Source: a candidate division FCPU426 bacterium
GTDB taxonomy: Bacteria > Oederibacteriota > Muellerivitia > Muellerivitales > Muellerivitaceae
Direction: 5' to 3'
Assembly (NCBI GenBank): GCA_027452205.1
Contig: DAIDGV010000024.1
Span: forward strand, 218,750 to 282,749
Length of the DNA: 64,000 nt
Shown here: positions 24,498 to 33,570 of the stretch, piece after piece
How positions within the stretch are numbered: position 1 is the stretch's first letter
Layout of the letters: each line of letters opens with the position of its first letter
The notes under the pieces: model-generated
What the model saw: only the letters and a program-made list of their open reading frames with translations
What the model was told of the DNA's origin: nothing
The model's database searches: none
Made by a program: the position numbers and the translations under genes

Positions 24498-26483
24498 ATG
24501 GCTGCCAATACGAAACGTTTGAACATGGTTCAAAAGATCATCAATGCCCATCTGGTCTCGGGCATTCCTGAAGCGGGCCAAGAAGTGGGTATCCGCATCG
24601 ATCAAACCCTCACCCAAGACGCCACCGGCACCATGGCTTACCTGCAGTTCGAGGCCATCGGCGTGCCCCAAGTAAAGACCAAGCTCTCGGTCTCTTATGT
24701 GGACCACAATATGCTGCAAACCGGCTTTGAGAACGCCGACGACCATCGTTATCTTCAATCGGTTGCCGCCAAGCACGGCATTTACTTCTCCCGCCCGGGC
24801 AACGGCATCTGCCACCAAGTACATCTGGAACGCTTCGCCATCCCGGGCCAGACCCTTTTAGGATCTGACTCCCACACCCCCACCTGCGGCGGCTTGGGCG
24901 AATTGTCCATCGGCGCCGGCGGTTTGGATATCGCGGTCGCCATGGGCGGCGGGCCTTTCTACATGACCATGCCGAAAGTCTTGCGTGTGGAATTGAAGGG
25001 CAAGCTGCAACCCTGGGTCACCGCCAAGGACGTGATCCTGGAAGTCCTGCGGAAGCTGACCGTTAAGGGAGGCGTGGGCCGCATCTTGGAATATACGGGC
25101 CCGGGCGTGAAGAGCCTCTCGGCCACCGCCCGCGCGACCATCACCAACATGGGCGCCGAATTGGGCGCGACGACCTCGATCTTCCCGTCGGACGAGCACA
25201 CCCGCGAATATATGAAGGCCCAAGGCCGCGGTAAGGACTGGACTCCTTTGGCCGCCGATCCGGGGGCCACTTATGATGAGGAACTCATCATCGACCTGAA
25301 CAAACTCCAAGCCCTCATTGCCCAGCCCCACAGCCCGGACAACGTCATTGAGGTGTCGAAGCTGAAGAACATCGACGTGCAGCAAGTCTGCGTGGGCTCT
25401 TGCACCAACAGCTCCTATACGGACCTGATGATGGTCGCCAAGATGCTCAAGGGTAAACATGTGCATCCCAGTGTTTCGATGACCGTCACCCCCGGTTCCA
25501 AGCAAGTGTTCGAGATGATCGCGAAGAACGGCGCTTTGGCCGATATCATCGCTTCCGGCGCCCGTATCATCGAATCCGCTTGCGGGCCTTGCATCGGCAT
25601 GGGCCAAGCCCCCTCGTCGGGAGCCGTCTCCATCCGCAGCTTCAACCGTAATTTTGAGGGCCGTTCGGGCACCCGCGACGCCAAGGTCTATTTGGCCTCG
25701 CCGGAAACCTGCGTGGCTTGCGCCTTGACCGGCAAGATCACCGACCCGGCCACCTTGGGCAAAGCCCCGAAGATCGAGATCCCCGAGAAGTTCGTCTGGG
25801 ACGACAACGGCATCATCCCGCCCGCCAAGGACCCCAAAAAGGTCGAGGTCGTGCGCGGCCCGAACATCAAGCCCCTGCCGATCAACCAACCCCTGGCCGA
25901 CCGTTTGGAAGGCCCGGTATTGTTGAAGGTCGTCGATAACATCACCACGGACCACATCATGCCCGCCGGTTCGAAAGTGCTTCCTTTGCGCTCGAACATC
26001 CCGGCCATTTCCGAGTTCGTGTTCAACATCATCGACCCCACTTTCCCGAAGCGCGCTAAAGAAGCGGGCGGCGGGTTCGTGGTGGGCGGCGAGAACTATG
26101 GACAAGGCTCTTCCCGCGAGCACGCGGCTTTGGCCCCCATGTACCTGGGTCTGAAGGCGGTCTTGGTGAAAAGCTTCGCCCGTATCCACCGCGCGAACCT
26201 GATCAACTTCGGCATCCTGCCCCTGACCTTCGTGCAGGCCTCGGATTACGACACCATCTCACAAGGCGACAAGTTGGAGATCCCCGACCTGGCCCAGGTG
26301 ATGAAGGTCGATCATCCTTTCCCGGTGAAGAATCTCACCACCGGCAAGTCGATCCAAGTGGTCCACAACCTGACGCCGCGCCAACAGGAGATCATCCTGG
26401 CCGGCGGTCTCTTGAACTGGACCAAGCAGCAAGGCGGCGTGCCTTCGTCGGCCCCCAAGGCCAAGGCTAAAGCCAAGAAGTAA
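24498..26483 (+). CDS. acn: Aconitate hydratase (Aquifex-type)
   Basis: This is a 661-aa [4Fe-4S] aconitase that interconverts citrate and isocitrate. Cluster ligands are visible in VCVGSCTNSSYTD (one Cys) and SACGPCIGMGQAP (two Cys). Substrate and family motifs are LLGSDSHTPTCGGLGELSIG, NYGQGSSREHAAL and the swivel-domain AVLVKSFARIHRANLINFG. The length fits the short monomeric type and is shorter than AcnA/AcnB. The start at 24498 has GGAGGA 5 nt upstream; an ATG at 24486 sits before that RBS. A Lys/Ala-rich tail (PKAKAKAKK) ends the protein. It is a single-gene unit with a strong terminator. Isocitrate and malate dehydrogenase genes are also in the window. Confidence 0.95.
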   Translation: MAANTKRLNMVQKIINAHLVSGIPEAGQEVGIRIDQTLTQDATGTMAYLQFEAIGVPQVKTKLSVSYVDHNMLQTGFENADDHRYLQSVAAKHGIYFSRPGNGICHQVHLERFAIPGQTLLGSDSHTPTCGGLGELSIGAGGLDIAVAMGGGPFYMTMPKVLRVELKGKLQPWVTAKDVILEVLRKLTVKGGVGRILEYTGPGVKSLSATARATITNMGAELGATTSIFPSDEHTREYMKAQGRGKDWTPLAADPGATYDEELIIDLNKLQALIAQPHSPDNVIEVSKLKNIDVQQVCVGSCTNSSYTDLMMVAKMLKGKHVHPSVSMTVTPGSKQVFEMIAKNGALADIIASGARIIESACGPCIGMGQAPSSGAVSIRSFNRNFEGRSGTRDAKVYLASPETCVACALTGKITDPATLGKAPKIEIPEKFVWDDNGIIPPAKDPKKVEVVRGPNIKPLPINQPLADRLEGPVLLKVVDNITTDHIMPAGSKVLPLRSNIPAISEFVFNIIDPTFPKRAKEAGGGFVVGGENYGQGSSREHAALAPMYLGLKAVLVKSFARIHRANLINFGILPLTFVQASDYDTISQGDKLEIPDLAQVMKVDHPFPVKNLTTGKSIQVVHNLTPRQQEIILAGGLLNWTKQQGGVPSSAPKAKAKAKK

Positions 26484-26500
26484 ATTCGAAACAGCAGGAC

Positions 26501-26537
26501 AAAGCCTCACCCTTCGCCGGGTGGGGCTTTCTTTTTT
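26501..26537 (+). terminator. Rho-independent terminator after acn
   Basis: A 12-bp stem (AAAGCCTCACCC/GGGTGGGGCTTT, one G-T pair) with loop TTCGCC is followed by CTTTTTT. Confidence 0.9.
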
Positions 26538-26553
26538 CTAGACCGAGGAAAAT

Positions 26554-26793
26554 TTGGAAACCTTACCATCTGGAACACCTCTGGACCCAAAAGCCAACCC
26601 AGCCGCTGGCGCGGGCCATAAGATGAACATCGACATTTCCGCCCGCAAACCCGGCGAGAACCTTCTTTATACCGGACCCCACCTTTGCGTCACCTGTGCC
26701 GCGGAGAATCGCATCGTCAGCGTCTTTCTGAAAGCGGGCGAGAAAGCCCCTGAATGCCAACATTGTGGCACTCGGGCCCTTTGGGAACCCTAA
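26554..26793 (+). CDS. Small zinc-ribbon-like protein
   Basis: This is a 79-aa protein starting at TTG with GAGG 5 nt upstream. The N-terminal 30 residues are Pro/Ala-rich and probably disordered. The C-terminal part has two Cys pairs, LCVTC and CQHCG, 25-30 residues apart, in a layout suited to one Zn2+ (zinc ribbon). No family name is recognised. It starts 16 bp after the acn terminator. An internal ATG (MNIDIS) would give 56 aa but lacks an RBS. A nucleic-acid or protein-binding adaptor is a guess only. Confidence 0.55.
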   Translation: METLPSGTPLDPKANPAAGAGHKMNIDISARKPGENLLYTGPHLCVTCAAENRIVSVFLKAGEKAPECQHCGTRALWEP

Positions 26794-26935
26794 GCGTTTC
26801 CCAATGTCCTACCACCGCTAGGGGTCTAGGAAAGCCCCCGGCACCCTTTCCCTCCCCTTTCCTTTTGCAAATAAGCCGTTTTTTGGAATAATAACAAATT
26901 ATTAACACACCACTCTGACGCTGAGGGGGCTTTCC

Positions 26936-27865
26936 ATGGCTCACGACTTCACCATCACCTTCAAAGGTGTCCGGGGCAGCATCCCGGTTCCGGGCCCCAC
27001 CACATTACGCGTCGGTGGCAACTCTTCCTGCGTCCAAGTCAATGTCCTGGATCATACGGTCTTCCTCGACGCCGGCACCGGCATCGTCAACGCGGGCAAG
27101 GACCTGGTGAAGAATTTCTTCGCCAACAAGGAAAAGCTCAAACAGATCCGCGCCACCATCCTGATCTCCCACACTCACCACGATCACGTGATGGGTCTTC
27201 CCTTTTTCGCGCCGCTTTTCATGTCCGATGCCGCCTTGTCCATCTTCGGGCCTTCCTGCTACGCCCCCATCGGCCAGCCCAACGACATGAAGTACATCCT
27301 GCAAATGATGATGGACCAGATGTTCTTCCCCGTGGATTTCGATGAGACCGGCTCCATCAAGCGCATCGGCACCTTACAGACGAACGACCAAGTTTGGCTG
27401 GCCGAAGGCCAGGATGCCGAGCATGTCCGGGGCCAGGCCACTAAGACCACCGCCAAGGACAAGGTCATCGTCACCCAATACCGCGCCTATAACCACCCGA
27501 AGAACGGGTCGGTCGTCTATAAATTGCAATACGCGGGTAAGTCGATCGTTTACGCGACGGATATCGAGGGCTATGCTGAAGGCGATCGCCGCTTGATCAA
27601 CTTCGCCAAGGGCGCGGACCTGCTCATCCATGACGCCCAATACACCGAGGAACAATACACAGGCCCCATGACCACCCAGGGTTACGGTCACTCCACCCCG
27701 GAAATGGCCTGCAAGGTCGCCCAGGAAGCGGGCGTAAAACAGTTAGTTCTTTATCACCATGATCCCAACCATGACGACGACATGATCGCGAAGAAGGAAG
27801 AGGGCGCCAAAAAACTCTTCGCCAATACGGTCACCGCCGTTGAGGGCCTGACCCTCACTATCTAG
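26936..27865 (+). CDS. MBL-fold metal-dependent hydrolase
   Basis: This is a 309-aa metallo-beta-lactamase-fold enzyme. It opens with GVRGSIPVPGPTTLRVGGNS, typical of the phosphodiesterase/phosphonate-lyase-like (PhnP, RNase Z side) branch. The metal motif HTHHDH lies in ISHTHHDHVMGLPFF. Later metal ligands are in YATDIEG, IHDAQYTEEQY, GHSTPEMA and LYHHDPNHDDD. The interior insert (about 115-180) is longer than in the shortest members. GAGGGGG lies 7 nt before the ATG. It is monocistronic and ends at a family A repeat. A cyclic-nucleotide or phosphodiester substrate is possible but unproven. Confidence 0.9.
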   Translation: MAHDFTITFKGVRGSIPVPGPTTLRVGGNSSCVQVNVLDHTVFLDAGTGIVNAGKDLVKNFFANKEKLKQIRATILISHTHHDHVMGLPFFAPLFMSDAALSIFGPSCYAPIGQPNDMKYILQMMMDQMFFPVDFDETGSIKRIGTLQTNDQVWLAEGQDAEHVRGQATKTTAKDKVIVTQYRAYNHPKNGSVVYKLQYAGKSIVYATDIEGYAEGDRRLINFAKGADLLIHDAQYTEEQYTGPMTTQGYGHSTPEMACKVAQEAGVKQLVLYHHDPNHDDDMIAKKEEGAKKLFANTVTAVEGLTLTI

Positions 27866-27883
27866 TCCATATTCAACAAAATT

Positions 27884-27973
27884 TAACCGCCGATAAAACG
27901 GATGGACGCCGATATTTCTTGGTTTCCACATGGTCTTGATATCGGCGTTCATCGGACATGATCGGCGGTTGCT
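27884..27973. repeat. Family A palindromic repeat between convergent genes
   Basis: Arms AACCGCCGATAAAACGGATG and, at about 27938-27973, ATATCGGCGTTCATCGGACA continuing to GATCGGCGGTTGCT enclose about 23 bp. It fills the gap between the MBL gene and the oppositely directed gene at 27985. No other terminator is seen here. Confidence 0.87.
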
Positions 27974-27984
27974 GTTGGATTTTT

Positions 27985-28665
27985 TTAGTTGTTTCTGAAC
28001 TTTTGGATCTTCTGCTGCAGGTCCTTCAATTCAGCCTCGGTGGGCTCCACCGTGACCGCTTCTAATTCAGAGACCTGATTGAATACATCGAACAGGATGG
28101 ACCACAGCTCTTCGGTGGAGAACTTGTGCTTAGCCATGAAATATTGCAGGAAGAGCTGGAAACGGATGGAGCTTTCGTAAAGTTCCACGCCCTCCACCCC
28201 GGTCAGGTCCTGGCTAACTAAAGAGAAGGACTGCAGGATCACCTCGACCTCATCGATGATCTTCTTCAAAAGCGACCGTAATTCCACGTTCTGGATCGCG
28301 TCGTAATAAACGGTGTCGAATTCGTCCTGGGTCAATTTGTCCCGGGTCGCGGCGTCGAACTTCTTGAAGACGTCCTTATAAAGATGGGCTGCCCGTTGTA
28401 AGGCGTGCACCCGGCCCACGAAATGGGCTACTTGGGGCAACAGGTTCTTCTTGTCCAATTCCTTGGTGGTCGCCAGATCATGGATGTTCTGGATGTAATC
28501 ATAAGTGCTTTGGGCACAATCTTGAAAAGCCTGGGCGAACTCAGGGACCAGTGCCTCGGATAGATGCACCGCTCTCAGGTGCTTTTCCATCTTCTCGCGG
28601 AAGTTGGCTGGGGGTTGCCAGCTCCGGGCATTCTCTAGGAATTGATCGGGGGTGATCGGATCCAT
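27985..28665 (-). CDS. Helical protein of unknown function
   Basis: This is a 226-aa, Cys-poor, soluble protein with no family I recognise. It looks all-helical, with amphipathic stretches such as LQRAAHLYKDVFKKFDAATRD and SLLKKIIDEVEVILQSFSLV (each quoted in part). It has an acidic C-terminal coiled segment (TEAELKDLQQKIQKF). The ATG at 28665 shares one base with the TGA of the PHP gene (TGATG), so the two are translationally coupled and probably functionally linked. An upstream start at 28713 would lie inside the PHP gene. Confidence 0.75.
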   Translation of the reverse strand: MDPITPDQFLENARSWQPPANFREKMEKHLRAVHLSEALVPEFAQAFQDCAQSTYDYIQNIHDLATTKELDKKNLLPQVAHFVGRVHALQRAAHLYKDVFKKFDAATRDKLTQDEFDTVYYDAIQNVELRSLLKKIIDEVEVILQSFSLVSQDLTGVEGVELYESSIRFQLFLQYFMAKHKFSTEELWSILFDVFNQVSELEAVTVEPTEAELKDLQQKIQKFRNN

Positions 28666-29510
28666 CAGTTGGAGCCTCCCCTTTGGCTGAGCCGTTCCTT
28701 GAGCTTTTGCCAAAAAGCGTAAGGCGGATGGCCCTGACCCAACTGGATGCCCGGCTTATGGGCGCCGTGAAAGTCACTGCCGCCGGTGGGTAGAAGGCCG
28801 AATTCTTCCGCCAGGGTCATGAAAAGCTTTTGATCTTCGGGCTTATGGTCCGGATGGATGACCTCGATGCCGTCCATGCCCATGTCGGCCAATTCCTTGA
28901 TCTTCTCCCGAAGGGCCATGCCTTGTAGTTTCATTTGGACCGGATGGGCGATGACCGCCACCCCGCCGGACTCGTGGATCAGGTCGATACATTCTTGGGC
29001 CGTCCAACCCGCCTTGCTGATATAAGCGGGGCCGCCCTTGGTCAGGTATTTATCGAAAGCTTCTTCATAGGTCGCATAACCTTTGACCTCTAAAGCCTTG
29101 GCAATATGGGGCCGACCGACCTGTCCCTTGGCGCCGGAAAGGGTCTTCACTTCTTCCAGCGTCAGTGGCATTCCCAATTCGCTCAGCTTGGCCAGGATGC
29201 GGGGATTACGCTCCGCTCGGGCCCTTTGAAAATCCTGCAGCTTTTGGGCGATGGGACCCTGGGGATCGAATCCATAACCCAGGATGTGCAAAGTACCAGG
29301 CGCGAATTGGGCGGAGAGTTCCACGCCCGCGATGGCCTCAATGCCCAGCTTGTTCACTTCTGCCACCAGCTCCGCCAACCCCGTCACGGTATCGTGATCC
29401 GTCAGAGCCACCGCGTCCAAACCCTGGGCTTTGGCCAGACGGGCCAATTCCACCGGGTTGAGGGTGCCGTCCGAATGATTGGTGTGCATGTGCAGGTCAG
29501 CGGTTTTCAT
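28665..29510 (-). CDS. PHP-domain phosphoesterase (RNase AM/YciV-like)
   Basis: This is a 281-aa polymerase-and-histidinol-phosphatase-domain protein. Metal-binding motifs: HMHTNHSDG (His7, His9), LTDHDTV, AGVELSAQ (Glu), RPHIAKAL, VIAHPVQ and the terminal GGSDFHGAHKPG. This set matches the YciV/TrpH group, members of which act on 3',5'-nucleoside bisphosphates or trim 5' ends of RNA. The ATG at 29510 opens directly with the PHP motif; a start at 29804 would overlap the yfhO gene. It is third in the cysC-yfhO-PHP series. A 3',5'-bisphosphatase would suit a neighbour that makes PAPS; that link is inference. Confidence 0.9.
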   Translation of the reverse strand: MKTADLHMHTNHSDGTLNPVELARLAKAQGLDAVALTDHDTVTGLAELVAEVNKLGIEAIAGVELSAQFAPGTLHILGYGFDPQGPIAQKLQDFQRARAERNPRILAKLSELGMPLTLEEVKTLSGAKGQVGRPHIAKALEVKGYATYEEAFDKYLTKGGPAYISKAGWTAQECIDLIHESGGVAVIAHPVQMKLQGMALREKIKELADMGMDGIEVIHPDHKPEDQKLFMTLAEEFGLLPTGGSDFHGAHKPGIQLGQGHPPYAFWQKLKERLSQRGGSN

Positions 29511-29592
29511 GAGAACTTTCTGGGGAAGAATGACAACAGGGCCATTATAGCTGTTCCCGGCCTTTGACTTCACTGGAAGCCCAAAAAGTATT

Positions 29593-31848
29593 TCAGCGGG
29601 AATGGCCTTTTCGGCGGCCCGACAGGGGAACGGTCGCGAAAAGACAGGCGAAGAAAAGGAACCAGGAAAACCAGGAGATCCAACAGCCGAGCATGAAATG
29701 CGGCGGCTGGTATTGAAGCAGGAAATGATGCTCACCTGCCTGGAGGGGGATGGCCCTTTGGAACCCATTGGCCGGCAGGACCCGATAGCCCCATTGATCG
29801 TCACCGGGCAGGGGCAAAGCCCGCCAGCCCTTGCTGTAATTGTCGGTCATCACCAGGATCGCCGGTTTGGAAAGGGATGCCTTGATTTCGATCCGGTCCG
29901 AATCCAAGTCTTGGACCTGGACCTTGCCTTTGAGTTTTCCAGGCTCCTCTTTCACCTCGGGGGCCGATTCCAACAGTACCTTTTGGGTCGCCTTGAACCC
30001 ATTACGGGTCGTTCGGTCCAAAATGGAAGGGTAATCCAACACTTCCCATTTGTCGGTCAAAAAAGTTCGGGGCGCTTCCTTAAGACCGCTCTTTTCGACC
30101 GTCCAGTTGTCCGAATGGGTCTGAACGATATATCGGAGCCGCAGTAAGCCCAAGGCCGGGACCCGGTAGCGGAAAAAATCGTGGCTAAGGATATCATTGT
30201 TCACGTCGTCATTCTGGGTTCGGCAGGCAAAGTCGCAATAGCGGGAAGGCATCATGGGGTCCTCGCCCCAAATATCGAACCCCGAAGTGCCCAGGGTGTA
30301 ATCGCCCCAGGTGGCCCAAACCCGGTAATCACCCGGGTCTTTATCGTAAAGGTTCTGGATGGTCGCGCATTTGGCTTGGAGCTGGGTCAGGTCGAATGAG
30401 GTCAGGTTCGACCGGGCAAACAAGAACAACTCCCCGAAGGCCACGATCAAGAACAGCCATCGCAGGACCCGATGCCGATAGCTGAAATAAGCCACAAGAG
30501 CCAAACCCGCCAGGAAGAGCCCCGCTTGCGCGATGGACCAAGCCATCCCATCGGCATGGGCCAGGTATTCTTTGAAAAGTCGGGCGCCTCCCACCCGGGG
30601 CGTGATGAAAAAGACCAAGGCCAGGACCAAAAATATCCCGCTCCCGTTGCGGAGGGTTTTCATGAATTTTTTCAGCACTTCCGGCGACCGGAAGATCTCA
30701 TCCAGCCCCATGGCCGCCAGGACCACCAAACAAAGATCGACCAGAACGTTCAAGCGCCCGATCCCCCGGAAGCGTCCGAACAAAGGCACGGTCTTACAGA
30801 GGAACAAGAAAAGGGGTGTCCGGTCCCCCCACATCAGTACATTCATAAATAAGGCGGACCCAGCGAAGAATTTTTTACCCGGACTTTTCGAGACACCTAG
30901 CGCGAAAAGGGCCAGCAAGATACCCGTGACCCCCACAAAAGGGTTCCCTTCGTCATAGAACCCTCCGCCCCAGTAATCTTTCCATCCGCCGAAAAAGTCC
31001 GGCATAAAAAGCCCGCAAAGGCGCTCCGGGTTCACTTCCAGCATGGTCAGTATCCCCGGCGAAAGGTTGTGGTTGCGCACGCTCTCGGCGGTCGCGTCCC
31101 ACCCCGCCAATAATTGCACTGCGGACAACAAGGCGCCGAGAAGGTACATGGACAGGAATCCGCCCAAGAACACAGCCTTCTTCTGGGTTTGAAAAAGGGA
31201 AAAGACGACATAAACCGCGCCAAAAAGTGCCGTGTAATAAACATACTGGATATGGCCCGCGAAGATCTGGAAGGCCACCGCCATCGCTCCCAAGGCGACC
31301 CATTTGAATTTGGCCTCCGACCGGAAACCGTCTATCGCTAAAAAGATCAGCGGGATCCAGGTCATCGTGCAAAGGTTGGAGATCTGCCCTTCCAGGATGC
31401 GGACAAAATAAGCGCCACTGAACATGAACATCCAGGCGCCTAAAAGGCTGGAAGCCCAATGGGACCCACGCTTTTGAAGCCAGAGGAAAGTGAAGAACCC
31501 CGCCAGGAAAACATGCAGCGCCATGATCAGGTTCATGCAAAAGGCCAGGGGCAAGGCCATAAAGAGCCAATTAGGGGGATAGAGCAGGGCCGATTGGAAG
31601 CCGCCGAAAAAGGGCGCGCCACAAAAAAGATGGGGGTCCCAGAGGGCTAAGTGTCCTTTTTTGAGTTCCTCAAAACCGAAAGACCGCCACCAGATGAATT
31701 GCTGGCTCAGGTCCCGCGGCAGGGAGATCACTTGATGGGTCGAGGGGGAAAGATAACCGGCAAAAAGGGCTAAGGTGGCGGCCAGGAGAATGCCCACCGC
31801 CAAAGGCGTCGAGAGCCAAGCAGGCGTCCGGTCCTGGGACAGGGTCAT
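29593..31848 (-). CDS. YfhO-like multi-spanning membrane protein
   Basis: This is a 751-aa membrane protein of the YfhO (GT-C-like) family. About 12 hydrophobic segments fill residues 15-500. A periplasmic beta-rich domain follows, with a last TM pair (about 720-745). Family features include the early loop LPRDLSQQFIWWRSFGFEELK, LALWDPHLFCGAPFFGGFQS and GHIQYVYYTALFGAVY. In Firmicutes YfhO glycosylates lipoteichoic acid; here some transfer of sugars to an envelope polymer is likely. Its ATG directly abuts the cysC stop codon, so the two are coupled. Confidence 0.87.
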   Translation of the reverse strand: MTLSQDRTPAWLSTPLAVGILLAATLALFAGYLSPSTHQVISLPRDLSQQFIWWRSFGFEELKKGHLALWDPHLFCGAPFFGGFQSALLYPPNWLFMALPLAFCMNLIMALHVFLAGFFTFLWLQKRGSHWASSLLGAWMFMFSGAYFVRILEGQISNLCTMTWIPLIFLAIDGFRSEAKFKWVALGAMAVAFQIFAGHIQYVYYTALFGAVYVVFSLFQTQKKAVFLGGFLSMYLLGALLSAVQLLAGWDATAESVRNHNLSPGILTMLEVNPERLCGLFMPDFFGGWKDYWGGGFYDEGNPFVGVTGILLALFALGVSKSPGKKFFAGSALFMNVLMWGDRTPLFLFLCKTVPLFGRFRGIGRLNVLVDLCLVVLAAMGLDEIFRSPEVLKKFMKTLRNGSGIFLVLALVFFITPRVGGARLFKEYLAHADGMAWSIAQAGLFLAGLALVAYFSYRHRVLRWLFLIVAFGELFLFARSNLTSFDLTQLQAKCATIQNLYDKDPGDYRVWATWGDYTLGTSGFDIWGEDPMMPSRYCDFACRTQNDDVNNDILSHDFFRYRVPALGLLRLRYIVQTHSDNWTVEKSGLKEAPRTFLTDKWEVLDYPSILDRTTRNGFKATQKVLLESAPEVKEEPGKLKGKVQVQDLDSDRIEIKASLSKPAILVMTDNYSKGWRALPLPGDDQWGYRVLPANGFQRAIPLQAGEHHFLLQYQPPHFMLGCWISWFSWFLFFACLFATVPLSGRRKGHSR

Positions 31849-32379
31849 TTAACCGACATAACCCATGGTCTGGAGTTTCTGCAGGACCTTCTCCACGCAC
31901 TCATCGATGGACTCTTTGTCCGTGTGGCAGGTCACTTCAGGGTTCAAAGGTTCTTCATAGGGGTCATCGACCCCGGTGAAACCCTTGATCTCCCCCGCTT
32001 GGGCTTTCTTATAGAGGCCCTTCACATCCCGTTGGGCGCAGATCTCCACCGGGCAAGAAACGTAGACCTCGACGAAGTCTTTGATCTTCTGGCGGTTATA
32101 GTCCCGGGCCGCGCGGTAAGGGGAGATGACCGAGGCGATATTGGGCACGCCGTTACGGGTCAAAAGCTGGCAAACGAACCCCACCCGTTTGATGTTCTCG
32201 TCCCGGTCCTCCCGGGAAAAACCCAGTCCCTTGGACAGGTGCGTGCGGACGATATCGCCGTCCAACACTTCCACCGGAATGCCCGACTTTTGAAGGCGGT
32301 GCGCCACCCTTTCGGAAATGGTCGATTTGCCCGATCCCGAAAGTCCCGTGAACCAAAGTGTGAAACCCTTATGCGCCAT
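31849..32379 (-). CDS. cysC: Adenylylsulfate (APS) kinase
   Basis: This is a 176-aa single-domain APS kinase producing PAPS from APS and ATP. The P-loop is GLSGSGKS (residues 12-19). Other family motifs are VLDGDIVRTHLSKGLGFS, RDENIKRVGFVC, SVISPYRAARD and VYVSCPVEICAQRDVKGLY. No ATP sulfurylase or PAPS reductase gene lies in the window. With yfhO directly downstream, the PAPS could serve sulfation of an envelope glycan instead of assimilation. It is divergent from mdh across a 209-bp spacer. Confidence 0.95.
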   Translation of the reverse strand: MAHKGFTLWFTGLSGSGKSTISERVAHRLQKSGIPVEVLDGDIVRTHLSKGLGFSREDRDENIKRVGFVCQLLTRNGVPNIASVISPYRAARDYNRQKIKDFVEVYVSCPVEICAQRDVKGLYKKAQAGEIKGFTGVDDPYEEPLNPEVTCHTDKESIDECVEKVLQKLQTMGYVG

Positions 32380-32588
32380 GAGCCTGCCCTTGTGAATAGA
32401 GTCCCCTCAAGATAAGCACCGGGGCTCAAAAAGCCATCAAAAAAAGCGCCCCGGGGGTCCATTAAAAGCGGGGAGGTTCGCTTGATTCCAGTCCCCCTCG
32501 ATGACAGCCCTCATGGACTTTGAATAGGGCTTTGAGTAGACTACCTTTCGCTTTCGCAGGACTTACCCCACTTTTTTCAGGAGGATCT

Positions 32589-33521
32589 ATGTCTCAGCGT
32601 CCCAAAATCACCATAGTCGGAGCCGGTAACGTCGGTGCTTCTTGCGCCGCATGGATCGCCGAAAGGGACCTGGGCAACGTGGTCTTGTTGGATATCCCCG
32701 CTGCCAAGGACATGCCCAAGGGCAAGGCCCTGGACCTGCTGCAAGTGGGCCCCATTTCGAACTACAACACCCAATTGATCGGCACCACGGATTATGCCGA
32801 TACCGCCAACTCGGACATCTGCGTCATCACCGCCGGCATGCCCCGGAAGCCCGGCATGAGCCGCGAGGACCTGGTGGCCATCAACCAGAGCATCGTCTCC
32901 GACGTGACCAAGAACCTGGTCAAATTGTCGCCCAATACCATCCTCATCGTCGTTACCAACCCCTTGGATACCATGTGCTATGTGGCTTATAAGGCCTCGG
33001 GCCTGCCGAAGCACCGGGTCATTGGTCAAGCCGGCGTTTTGGATAGCGCCCGGATGCGTACTTTCCTGGCCCAAACCACCCAAGTGGCGGTCGAGAACGT
33101 GCATGCCGCCGTCATCGGTGGTCATGGCGACGAAATGGTCCCCCTGGTCCGCTACTCGACCATCGCGGGCATCCCCATCTCGAACATCCTCAAGGCCGAC
33201 CAGGTCGACGCCATTGTCGAACGCACCCGCAAGGGCGGCGGCGAATTGGTGAACCTCATCGGTGTTTCCGCTTGGTACGCCCCCGGCGCCGCGGCCGGTT
33301 CCATGGTGGAAGCCATCTTGAAGGACAAGAACTTCATCGTTCCCTGCTCCGCTTATCTGGAAGGCGAATATGGCTTGAAGGACATGTACTTCGGTGTTTA
33401 TTGCAAGCTCAGCCGCAAGGGGTTGGAGAACATCATCGAGATCCCCTTGAATAACGATGAGCGCGCCATGGTCGAGAAGTCCGCGGCCTTGATCCGCGAC
33501 ACCATGAAAGCTTTGAAGTAA
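32589..33521 (+). CDS. mdh: Malate dehydrogenase (NAD-dependent, LDH-like type)
   Basis: This is a 310-aa enzyme oxidising malate to oxaloacetate. The NAD-binding loop is GAGNVG (11-16), with Asp35 after beta-2 indicating NAD. The active-site arginines of MDH lie in MPRKPGMSREDL. VTNPLDTMCYVAYK, GQAGVLDSARMRTFLA and the catalytic His in GGHGDEMVPL follow. AGGAGG lies 4 nt before the ATG at 32589; an upstream in-frame start at 32520 is not supported. It is a single-gene unit with a strong terminator. Confidence 0.96.
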   Translation: MSQRPKITIVGAGNVGASCAAWIAERDLGNVVLLDIPAAKDMPKGKALDLLQVGPISNYNTQLIGTTDYADTANSDICVITAGMPRKPGMSREDLVAINQSIVSDVTKNLVKLSPNTILIVVTNPLDTMCYVAYKASGLPKHRVIGQAGVLDSARMRTFLAQTTQVAVENVHAAVIGGHGDEMVPLVRYSTIAGIPISNILKADQVDAIVERTRKGGGELVNLIGVSAWYAPGAAAGSMVEAILKDKNFIVPCSAYLEGEYGLKDMYFGVYCKLSRKGLENIIEIPLNNDERAMVEKSAALIRDTMKALK

Positions 33522-33533
33522 CTGAACGGTTCA

Positions 33534-33567
33534 AAAGGCCCGCTTCCTTCGGGAGGCGGGCCTTTTT
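33534..33567 (+). terminator. Rho-independent terminator after mdh
   Basis: A 14-bp stem (AAAGGCCCGCTTCC/GGAGGCGGGCCTTT, one G-T pair) with a TTCG tetraloop is followed by TTT. The A/T outer pairs could also serve the opposite strand gene ending at 33571. Confidence 0.92.
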
Positions 33568-33570
33568 TGT

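Noticed and set aside
24858-26189. Minus-strand frame of 443 codons opposite acn
   Set aside because: An antisense shadow rich in His, Asp and Gly; aconitase is certain on the plus strand.
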